This document shows positions 1-5,931 of a stretch of DNA of 10,398 bases, in pieces (within the stretch, counting starts at the first letter, position 1; every line of letters starts with the position of its first letter). The DNA is from an uncultured Synergistales bacterium (GTDB taxonomy: Bacteria; Synergistota; Synergistia; Synergistales; Aminobacteriaceae): contig CAJORD010000052.1 in assembly GCA_905236605.1 (NCBI GenBank), positions 1 through 10,398 on the forward strand, written 5' to 3'. The translations under genes were made by a program, and so were the position numbers. The notes beneath the pieces are model-generated. The model made no database searches, was not told the DNA's origin, and saw only the letters and a program-made list of their open reading frames with translations.

Positions 1-758
1 AGCGAAGCGGCTCTTACGTCAGGTTCGATAATGTCCCAATAAGCTCTAGGAAGCTCGGCCGTGTATAAGGCTTTCGCCTGATCATTGACAAATTCACGTA
101 TAACGCCCTTAGTGAAGAAAATCCCGTGCGAGAAATGAGCAACCGCTAGGATTATAAATGCTATCCCTACAAGATTGACGGCAAAATTAGCGCGCTTTTC
201 GCTCTTTTCTTTCTTGACAAAAAACTTAATAAAAAAGCCTTTAAGAATTATTAAGGCAAGGCCAAGAACTAACAATGCTAAACTAAAAATCGGTTTTGAA
301 ATTCTTTTTGAATAATGAGCATTGAAAGTGTCGCCTACGTTGTCAAGAATTTGATCATATACTTTTGTTTGAACAGAAGCAACTTCTTCGTAATCAAGCA
401 AATTTTTTATTTTTTCACTTGAAAACTCGCGCGAATTTACCTTTAGAGAGTCGTAATATCGTTCATAAAAATCCTGAAAGAAAAATTCATATTCTGGCTG
501 AAATTTTGCGAACACGTTCGAGAGTAATTTTTCGATTACCTCGTTTCTGTTAAATGCCAACTGAAACGAACTTACTCCGGCTTCAGAAAATTCTTTATTA
601 ATCGTAGCAAAGAGCATGTAATTTAGACTTTGTATTTTCCATTTAGAATCGTAAAGCAACATAAAATCTTTTTGTGCACGCAAGACACTGCCCGAAGCGG
701 CCATTGATGACAACGCGAACACTAACACGAGGAACGCGAATAAGAATTTACGTTTCAT
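1..758 (-). CDS. Signal-peptide-bearing membrane protein of unknown function (partial, 3' end beyond window)
   Basis: The frame opens at ATG 758 and stays open to the left edge, so at least 252 residues are visible and the C-terminus is missing. I do not recognise the family. Residues 1-21 (MKRKFLFAFLVLVFALSSMAA) look like a signal peptide. Residues about 22-152 form a hydrophilic region rich in Phe, Tyr and Glu, predicted mostly helical and presumably outside the cytoplasm. Two hydrophobic segments follow, at about 157-172 and 193-213, joined by a short Lys-rich loop (KGFFIKFFVKKEKSEKR). A further soluble part then starts with FFTKGVIREFVNDQAK. The basic loop suggests that the hairpin turns in the cytoplasm. 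A purine-rich AAGGA lies about 12 bases before the ATG, a loose Shine-Dalgarno. The gene sits 80 bases downstream of the lectin-domain peptidase, on the same strand, so co-transcription is possible but unproven. No catalytic motif was seen. Confidence 0.75.
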   Translation of the reverse strand, partial: MKRKFLFAFLVLVFALSSMAASGSVLRAQKDFMLLYDSKWKIQSLNYMLFATINKEFSEAGVSSFQLAFNRNEVIEKLLSNVFAKFQPEYEFFFQDFYERYYDSLKVNSREFSSEKIKNLLDYEEVASVQTKVYDQILDNVGDTFNAHYSKRISKPIFSLALLVLGLALIILKGFFIKFFVKKEKSEKRANFAVNLVGIAFIILAVAHFSHGIFFTKGVIREFVNDQAKALYTAELPRAYWDIIEPDVRAAS

Positions 759-790
759 ATTTTTTCTCAGTCCTTTATACTTTTTTGAAA

Positions 791-803
791 ATTATAGCGC
801 TAT
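791..803 (-). promoter_or_regulatory. Possible -10 element with overlapping palindrome before the unknown membrane protein
   Basis: On the minus strand, positions 796-791 read a perfect TATAAT, which would place a transcription start near 784, about 26 bases before the ATG at 758. It overlaps a perfect 10-base palindrome, ATAGCGCTAT (794-803), which could be an operator. No convincing -35 hexamer is found 16-18 bases upstream, so the promoter call is weak. The rest of the 80-base gap is AT-rich, without a clear terminator for the peptidase gene. Confidence 0.3.
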
Positions 804-838
804 TTATAAACTTCGTATTTCGGGGATAAATCTTTAAT

Positions 839-2137
839 TTATTCTAGCGTGAACGCTTTTATACAGGCGTTGGCGTTTATGTTGATTCCGTCTGTCCAGT
901 TTCGACCGTCGCGAGAAAAATAGCTCTCATGTTTATGAACGGCAGCGTTATCGGAAAAATTTTTTACGGCGGACTCGACAGGAAAATCCCCTCCCGCGAG
1001 TTTCAAAACGACAGAAAAATATTCCCCCTCTCTTAACGAAAATCTGTTTGGCAAAGTTACAGTATGATACCCCGAATATTTAATTTCGCCGTTGAAATTT
1101 TCAACAAGTTCCCCGGCGGTCGGTGAGGCGGGAAATTTGCTCCCGTGTTTATAAGTGTAAGCTTCGTATTTGAGATTATTCGACGGCGTGTAAAAAGCTG
1201 CTTCGATTAATGTCTCGTCTTTGTTCGCTTGAAAGACATTTGCCGCCCACGAATAATTCACAGTTTTGCACCAGCCTAAATCATCGTAACCGTAATGTCG
1301 CAAACGAGAATTATATTTTTCAACTATGAAGGCCGTACCCTCGAATGTCGTTTGCTCATAAGACATCCAAAAATAACCATCGTGTGCGCCTTTTGAACTT
1401 CCCAAGGAGCCCCAAGAATTTTTTACGAGCCAAGCGCCGTTTCGTTTAGGAACTGGTGAAAATCTTTCGCGCGGGAAATTGTCGTCCCAGCCGGCGAGTG
1501 CGACAATATGATTAACTTCGCTGCCGTGGTCATTGTTGAAGTAAGTATAAAAATTTTCCTTTCTGTAATATTTGAAAGGGTCGCTGTACATACTGACGAC
1601 TATAGCGCCGTGCTTCATGATTAAATCTTTGCGAACGTCAGGGCCGGGATCGTTATTCACAGATAAAAAATAAGCGTCACGAAGTCGCATTGTGCGTCTG
1701 AAATCTTCGGGAAGTTTTTTTAGCAAGGCTTTTTTATCTGAATATTGAATATTTGAGTTGTAGCGCAAAGAACTCTCATTGACGGGGCCGGCAAGTCTTG
1801 ACAACATGGCTATAGCTCTGAAAGAGTTGCCATAATTCCCCAAAATCCCGGATTTTTTGTCCGGCGTGAAACTATATTTTTTAATCGGATTATTGAAAGT
1901 GAATACGGCCAAGTGCATTTCGGATAAGTCAGGATTTTTGCCGTTTATGTTTAATTTTTGCGTCAAATAATTTGATTCCATGGCCGCCACGCACGCAAAC
2001 GCCCAACAAGGGCCGGGGATTTCTTGATTTTTAACGCTGGTGATTCGTCCGTAGTCGCGAAGGTCATAACGCGACGGAAAAGCCTCAACACTTGAAGCAA
2101 AAATTAAAATCGCGAGTAAAGAAAAAAATTTTTTAAT
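839..2137 (-). CDS. Secreted C1A (papain-like) cysteine peptidase with lectin-like C-terminal domain
   Basis: A papain-family endopeptidase, probably exported. Taking ATT 2137 as residue 1 gives 432 aa: signal peptide 1-19 (KKFFSLLAILIFASSVEA, likely cut A|F), then the mature start FPSRYDLRDYGRITSVKNQ. The catalytic set is complete: oxyanion Gln38, Cys44 in PGPCWAF, His210 in NHIVALAGWDD and Asn240 in WLVKNSWG. Residues about 283-432 resemble the lectin-like domain attached to many such peptidases (AANVFQANKDETLIEAAFYT, then GYHTVTLP and GEYFSVVLKL), which may bind cell-surface sugars. A conventional start exists only at GTG 1990, which would remove both the signal peptide and Cys44, so it cannot be the real N-terminus. 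GAGGG sits 7 bases before the ATT. The alternative is ATG 2151 plus a one-base frameshift in the A6T7 run at 2122-2134. The gene lies 37 bases after the TerB_N-type gene. The family is sure; the start is not. Confidence 0.85.
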   Translation of the reverse strand: MKKFFSLLAILIFASSVEAFPSRYDLRDYGRITSVKNQEIPGPCWAFACVAAMESNYLTQKLNINGKNPDLSEMHLAVFTFNNPIKKYSFTPDKKSGILGNYGNSFRAIAMLSRLAGPVNESSLRYNSNIQYSDKKALLKKLPEDFRRTMRLRDAYFLSVNNDPGPDVRKDLIMKHGAIVVSMYSDPFKYYRKENFYTYFNNDHGSEVNHIVALAGWDDNFPRERFSPVPKRNGAWLVKNSWGSLGSSKGAHDGYFWMSYEQTTFEGTAFIVEKYNSRLRHYGYDDLGWCKTVNYSWAANVFQANKDETLIEAAFYTPSNNLKYEAYTYKHGSKFPASPTAGELVENFNGEIKYSGYHTVTLPNRFSLREGEYFSVVLKLAGGDFPVESAVKNFSDNAAVHKHESYFSRDGRNWTDGININANACIKAFTLE

Positions 2138-2144
2138 TTTGAAT

Positions 2145-2149
2145 CCCTC
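2145..2149 (-). promoter_or_regulatory. Shine-Dalgarno that decides the peptidase start
   Basis: The minus strand reads ATGAGGGATTCAAAATT (2151-2135). GAGGG at 2149-2145 stands 7 bases before ATT 2137, the only plausible initiation codon in the peptidase frame upstream of the signal peptide. The ATG that overlaps this site at 2151 is in another frame and meets a stop after 15 codons. ATT starts are rare but known (for example infC of E. coli). Confidence 0.45.
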
Positions 2150-2174
2150 ATTTCTAATTTTTATTTTTTATTTT

Positions 2175-4049
2175 TTAATTATTCTTGAACAACATGTTCA
2201 TGATTTTCAAAACTTCGGTGCCGCGGTCTCCGGTCGTTTTCATATTTTCTTCGGCGGGTCGCTCTTCTTCTTCATCAAGTTTCAGATACTCGCACAAAAT
2301 CGAATTTACTTCGGGATTGTTTCCAAATTCGGGCATGAAGCTGACAGCGTCAAGGATTAAATATTTCAAGCTCTTTCGTTCGTCTTCAGATAACCACGCG
2401 CACAAAAACTCGCCATAATAATCCGGGCCGTATTGTGTCGGAAGGTCAAGAACGCGCTGCGCTTCAAGTCTGACATTTTCTTCTTCCGTAAGGACAAAGA
2501 AATCGTTCATGCGCTGTCGCAAAGGCTCAAAAACTCTTTCTTCGTCGGCGGCGATTGAAGCGCACGTAAATTCAAGAACGAAAGAAGCGACTCTGTAAGT
2601 TTGAGTTAAGACAGTCCCCGGCGCAAGCTCAACTAACAAAATTTTATCGTCCCAAGTATATTCGCGCCCTGAAATTCCTAAATCGGGAAGGATTTGCCAG
2701 CCTTCTACCTGTGCAGTGTCAACGATTGATTTTCTTTCTTTGCCGCTAAGTTTTGCGCTTTTTGTGTCGAATTTCATAAGCTCGCCGATTTTTTCAAGCG
2801 TCGTGATTAATGGCAAGTCGCTGCCTTCGGGACGTAATTTTGAAATTAATTCTTCAAAGTCGGGACGCTCTTCAATACTTGCTAAAGTCGGCTCTGGCTG
2901 CTCCGGCTTATGAGCCGTCAAGAAGACTTCCCACGAATCCAAAAGCGGCTTAAATTTGTCGAGCTTCTCAAAAAAATCCGGGATTTCGACAACTTCATTA
3001 TCTTTTTTCCCGAGAGTGATTGACGGATTGGAAGGCTTGTATTCAATTTTGAGATTTTTCTCCGGCTTCGTAAAAACAAGTCCGCCCTTGCACAAATCTT
3101 TATAGATCGGCGTGAACGTCTGCAATGCCGCGTCAGAATGAGAGATAATCGGCTCGCCCTCGCGATGAAGCTTTTCGCAAGTCCTGATGACAGTGAACGC
3201 TACGGCACTTGGAAGCGGCAACAGTGAATTAGCGTATGAGTTTAGCAAAATGTCGAGCAGACCTTCGGGGACTTGATTAAGACGTTTGCACAGCCCTAAG
3301 AGATCTTCATCAGGAAGCCAAACTTTAATCGCGAGCCACGTTATGAAATTTATGAGATTTTCGCTAAGCACGTCCCAACGCAACAAGGGCAAGAGCCTAA
3401 AAGCTTCGTTTATGCAAAGTCCGAGGTCTAATTTATCAACGATAGTGCGGCGTTCGATTCCATAAAGCCAAATTGTAGGATAGCAAATATGCAACGGCGG
3501 CTGAATCCTAGCACCGGCTAACCACGTTAAATAAATCCCGCGCTGTAACGGCGTCATCGTTGCGTAAGTCTCTGCACCGTCGGCGGGCAATTCGTCGCCG
3601 GGCTTGGGAAATTCGACAGGTAAAGTAACATCTATGCACGACGGTTCAGGCGTTGAAGGCTCACCGTTTGCCCAGTAGGCCACGGGACTAGGAACGGTGA
3701 TATTATCAAGTTGAATATTTCCGGAGCGTCCGCACCATCGAAGAAGATTAGCTTGAGGCGCGGCCTTCTTTTTTTGTTCAGGCGGAATGCCGTAAGGAGA
3801 TTCTTCACCCGCGGGCGCATGAGCCGAATAAGTAGCACCGCTGGCCAAATCCGGCGACGTTAAAGGCTTGGCCGATAACACAAAAGTATTTTCGCCATTG
3901 TCAGTTGCTGCTTCGTCATCTTTGAAGTCTAATGATTCTGGATTAATCGGAGGGACGTCCTGATTTTCTGGCTCTGTTTGCTTGGATTGTTGACGAAAGA
4001 ACGCGCCGACCGCCATCACAACGAACAGGCCGATTACTAAATAAAGCAT
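2175..4049 (-). CDS. Membrane-anchored TerB_N / TerB-like domain protein
   Basis: A 624-residue protein. Residues 1-18 (MLYLVIGLFVVMAVGAFF) form an N-terminal membrane anchor, and about 20-98 is an acidic, Pro-rich, probably disordered linker. Residues about 101-340 match the TerB_N family: RWCGRSGNIQLDNI, VAYWANGEPSTPEPSCIDVTLP, and the diagnostic RGIYLTWLAGAR and IWLYGIERR. The C-terminal part (about 415-592) is helical and TerB/TerB_C-like, with SFVLEFTCASIAADEERVFE and a second similar unit around LKYLILDAVSFMPEFGNNPE. The canonical acidic ADG motif appears altered to ADE. TerB-type domains belong to the tellurite-resistance/stress (Ter) repertoire, and comparative genomics has proposed that TerB_N proteins join membrane-linked stress or defence complexes. 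The actual function here is unknown, and no terC, terD or terZ is in view. The gene is isolated from HU by a terminator. GGAG lies about 12 bases before the ATG, a long spacing. The peptidase gene follows 37 bases downstream. Confidence 0.85.
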   Translation of the reverse strand: MLYLVIGLFVVMAVGAFFRQQSKQTEPENQDVPPINPESLDFKDDEAATDNGENTFVLSAKPLTSPDLASGATYSAHAPAGEESPYGIPPEQKKKAAPQANLLRWCGRSGNIQLDNITVPSPVAYWANGEPSTPEPSCIDVTLPVEFPKPGDELPADGAETYATMTPLQRGIYLTWLAGARIQPPLHICYPTIWLYGIERRTIVDKLDLGLCINEAFRLLPLLRWDVLSENLINFITWLAIKVWLPDEDLLGLCKRLNQVPEGLLDILLNSYANSLLPLPSAVAFTVIRTCEKLHREGEPIISHSDAALQTFTPIYKDLCKGGLVFTKPEKNLKIEYKPSNPSITLGKKDNEVVEIPDFFEKLDKFKPLLDSWEVFLTAHKPEQPEPTLASIEERPDFEELISKLRPEGSDLPLITTLEKIGELMKFDTKSAKLSGKERKSIVDTAQVEGWQILPDLGISGREYTWDDKILLVELAPGTVLTQTYRVASFVLEFTCASIAADEERVFEPLRQRMNDFFVLTEEENVRLEAQRVLDLPTQYGPDYYGEFLCAWLSEDERKSLKYLILDAVSFMPEFGNNPEVNSILCEYLKLDEEEERPAEENMKTTGDRGTEVLKIMNMLFKNN

Positions 4050-4061
4050 GATTTACAAGAA

Positions 4062-4075
4062 CTCCATATCTATTT
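4062..4075 (-). promoter_or_regulatory. Possible -10 region of the TerB_N-type gene
   Basis: Between the HU terminator and ATG 4049 the minus strand reads TTCTTATAAAATAGATATGG. TATAAA or TAAAAT could serve as a -10 box just ahead of the GGAG ribosome binding site. I find no good -35 at the right distance; any -35 would fall inside the terminator hairpin. The gene may instead depend on read-through. Low confidence. Confidence 0.25.
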
Positions 4076-4087
4076 TATAAGAATACT

Positions 4088-4122
4088 AAAAAAGCGGCTC
4101 TCATGTTAAAAGGGAACCGCTT
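4088..4122 (-). terminator. Intrinsic terminator of the HU gene
   Basis: Read on the minus strand, AAGCGGTTC (4122-4114) pairs with GAGCCGCTT (4100-4092) over 9 bp with one G-U wobble. The loop is 13 bases and an uninterrupted run of six T ends at 4088. It begins 25 bases after the HU stop codon and separates HU from the TerB_N-type gene. Confidence 0.85.
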
Positions 4123-4147
4123 AAAAAAATTTCGACGTTTTGAAAAA

Positions 4148-4435
4148 TTAGATTTTGGCGTTAAGAACTTTCTCTTTGAGCTCTTTGCCGGGTCTGAACA
4201 CAGGTACTTTCTTCGCCGGAATAAGAACAACCTTTGAAGGATCCTGAGGATTGCGTCCCTCTCTAGCGGCTCTCTCTCTGACCTCAAAAACTCCAAAACC
4301 TACGAATGTGCATTTGTCTCCGTTGGCGAGTGCACCCTGAATTTCTGAAAAAACTGCGTCCACTACAGGGGCTACGTCTTTTTTGCGCATGTCGAGTTTA
4401 TTAGTGATTGCGTCAATAAGTTCTGCTTTTGTCAT
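4148..4435 (-). CDS. hup: DNA-binding protein HU
   Basis: A 95-residue histone-like protein of the HU/IHF family. It dimerises, binds and bends DNA without strong sequence preference, and helps compact the nucleoid. The N-terminus MTKAELIDAITNKLDMRKKD is the usual two-helix start. GFGVFEVRERAAREGRNPQ (47-65) is the classic HU signature, and Arg63-Asn64-Pro65 opens the DNA-grasping beta arm that continues through KVVLIPAKKVPVFRPGKELK. Length and layout are normal for HU; the RNPQDP arm and lack of extra tails favour HU over IHF, and alpha or beta type cannot be told. An ideal AGGAGGTG lies 6 bases before the ATG. It is transcribed as a single-gene unit from its own promoter and ends in a hairpin terminator. 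Confidence 0.96.
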   Translation of the reverse strand: MTKAELIDAITNKLDMRKKDVAPVVDAVFSEIQGALANGDKCTFVGFGVFEVRERAAREGRNPQDPSKVVLIPAKKVPVFRPGKELKEKVLNAKI

Positions 4436-4441
4436 TGTTTA

Positions 4442-4449
4442 CACCTCCT
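4442..4449 (-). promoter_or_regulatory. Strong ribosome binding site of HU
   Basis: The minus strand carries AGGAGGTG, 8 of 8 matches to the anti-Shine-Dalgarno complement, 6 bases before ATG 4435. It is the strongest site in the window, as expected for an abundant nucleoid protein. Confidence 0.9.
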
Positions 4450-4465
4450 GAAAAACTTTTTCTGC

Positions 4466-4493
4466 ATTTTATCAGCTTTTATAAATTATGCAA
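4466..4493 (-). promoter_or_regulatory. Sigma70-type promoter of HU
   Basis: On the minus strand, TTGCAT (4493-4488, -35) and TAAAAT (4471-4466, -10) are 16 bases apart. Each matches the consensus in four or five of six positions. The predicted transcript start near 4459 gives a leader of about 24 bases that contains the AGGAGGTG site. Between here and the rdgB stop lies only AT-rich sequence with a short AGCG/CGCT hairpin (4491-4503) that lacks a T run. Confidence 0.65.
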
Positions 4494-4530
4494 GCGATTT
4501 CGCTGTATTTCACTATATTTTTTGAATATG

Positions 4531-5118
4531 CTACGCGTTTATATTATAAGGAAGATAATTTAGCAAATTCTTAAATGCGATTGTCCTATGTGAAATTGAA
4601 TTTTTGATTTCGGGCTCGAGTTCTGCGAAAGTTTTTGTGAAACCGTCAGGGATAAAGACAGGATCGTAACCAAAACCATTCGCGCCGATTGGAGATTTTG
4701 AAATTTGACCTTTGCAAACGCCATCGCAAATTAAAATAAATTTTTTAGGAACGCAAATTGATAACGACGCGACAAATTTTGCCCTTCGATTTTCAATTCC
4801 GTAGAGTTGATTCAAAATCCATTGAACTTTATCGCCCTTGGGAGCACGTGCCGAAAACAACCCCGGAGCGCCGTTTAGAGCTTCGACTTCAAGGCCGCTG
4901 TCGTCAGCAAGACACGGAAGACCGGATTTAATGGCCCATTCGCGCGCCTTTAACATAGAGTTTTCTGAATAAGTTTTGCCCGTCTCTTCGACGACAAGAT
5001 TTGCGATTTCGGGAGCAAAAATTAATTTTTCGGCGAGATTTCCAAAGTTTGAATTAAGATATTGAAATTCTTTATATTTGCCTTCGTTTGCTGTAGCGAT
5101 GACTAATTCTTTTAACAT
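4531..5118 (-). CDS. rdgB: XTP/dITP diphosphatase (RdgB/HAM1 family)
   Basis: A 195-residue cytosolic house-cleaning enzyme. It hydrolyses non-canonical purine triphosphates (dITP, ITP, XTP) to the monophosphate and pyrophosphate, which keeps deaminated purines out of DNA and RNA. Family motifs in order: ATANEGKYKEF (8-18, the T-x-N-x-x-K substrate loop), ENSMLKAREWA (52-62), CLADDSGLEVEALNGAPGLF (69-88, metal and base-catalytic acids Asp72/Asp73), GANGFGYDPVFIP (145-157) and SISHRTIAFKNL (174-185). Length is normal. GAGAGG lies 5 bases before the ATG. Nine bases separate it from the GerMN gene, so it is the last gene of that operon. In many bacteria rdgB sits beside rph (RNase PH); no rph is present here. 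Confidence 0.95.
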   Translation of the reverse strand: MLKELVIATANEGKYKEFQYLNSNFGNLAEKLIFAPEIANLVVEETGKTYSENSMLKAREWAIKSGLPCLADDSGLEVEALNGAPGLFSARAPKGDKVQWILNQLYGIENRRAKFVASLSICVPKKFILICDGVCKGQISKSPIGANGFGYDPVFIPDGFTKTFAELEPEIKNSISHRTIAFKNLLNYLPYNINA

Positions 5119-5127
5119 TGCGGCCTC

Positions 5128-5913
5128 TCATGAATTTTTTGAAGGCATCTTCCACGGCGCGGATAAGTCAACAGTTCCGCCGGATTTCGGTGGCTTTGAA
5201 TCAATCAAAAATCTAACTTGCGACAATGGCGAAAAATTTTCTTGCACAGTCCTAACGATCCCCGTGAGAAGTAAAAGGCTTTTTCGTTGTCCCGCGGATT
5301 CGATAGACGAGGCAAACTGCCCCGACATATCCAAGAATGCTGTATCTGACATTCTGAACACGTGAAGCAGTTTGATTTTTTCAGCTTGAGGCATTCCGCT
5401 TAAATTTATGACGGCTGTAACGGCCTCGCGAATATTATCTTCAGGCGTTCGCGAAATAAAATTTTGTTGCATCTCTGCGATCGTGTCATTTCGGACGTGA
5501 TAGAGATTTAATGAAACCTGCTGAACGTTTGCGCCTGAGCTTAACGCTTCTTTAGCTATTCGCTCTTGCTCGACGTTGTTGAAGTTCGTTAAGTCTTCTT
5601 GATTTTCAATTCGATTTTCAGGCTTCAAAAGTAATTTTCTGTTCATGAAATCCACAAGCCACGATGTCCCAAGATAGCCAAGCACGAAACAAAGCAGAAT
5701 AATTCCCAGCCACGATAAAATTTTCAAAAGTAGCGGAGTCGATTTTTCTTCATCTGGCACCGGAGCAGGGCGAGGACGTTGTGGAATTTTTTTCATAGCT
5801 GCTTGTTTCATTTGTCTTCGTCGTGGTGCCGGGACTCTCCCGCGAGAAGGCACAGACGATAAATCCCTTTCGCTCGAGCCGGAAGCCCCGCTACTTCGTC
5901 TTACTGTAGGCAA
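5128..5913 (-). CDS. Single-pass membrane protein with GerMN domain
   Basis: About 261 residues. The N-terminal 55 are basic, rich in Arg, Pro and Ser, and probably cytoplasmic. One membrane helix follows (LLKILSWLGIILLCFVLGYLG), then an outside region. The last 120 residues fit a GerMN domain: VSLNLYHVRNDTIAEM, a central TAFLDMSGQF strand, QRKSLLLLTGIVRTVQENF and the closing VRFLIDSKPPKSGGTVDLS. GerMN domains occur in GerM of Bacillus and in many cell-envelope proteins of non-sporulating bacteria, often beside murein amidases; a role with the upstream amidase in peptidoglycan remodelling is inference. Start choice: a GTG at 5922 lies only 1 base after GGAG, too close, whereas TTG 5913 lies 10 bases after it, so I prefer TTG; the difference is three residues (MKK). 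The amidase stop is 10 bases before the GTG codon. Confidence 0.8.
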   Translation of the reverse strand: MPTVRRSSGASGSSERDLSSVPSRGRVPAPRRRQMKQAAMKKIPQRPRPAPVPDEEKSTPLLLKILSWLGIILLCFVLGYLGTSWLVDFMNRKLLLKPENRIENQEDLTNFNNVEQERIAKEALSSGANVQQVSLNLYHVRNDTIAEMQQNFISRTPEDNIREAVTAVINLSGMPQAEKIKLLHVFRMSDTAFLDMSGQFASSIESAGQRKSLLLLTGIVRTVQENFSPLSQVRFLIDSKPPKSGGTVDLSAPWKMPSKNS

Positions 5914-5931
5914 TTTTTTCACACTCCTTTT

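Noticed and set aside
365..553. Plus-strand ORF of 62 codons
   Set aside because: It lies opposite the unknown membrane protein, whose frame has a signal peptide and membrane segments. No ribosome binding site and no recognisable product.
4075..4296. Minus-strand ORF overlapping HU in another frame
   Set aside because: It runs through the HU terminator and has no homology features; HU itself is certain.
4491..4503. Hairpin AGCG/CGCT as a terminator of rdgB
   Set aside because: The stem is only 4-5 bp and no T run follows on the minus strand. It overlaps the HU -35 region.
5078..5365. Plus-strand ORF of 95 codons opposite rdgB and the GerMN gene
   Set aside because: Antisense shadow of two well-supported genes; no family features.
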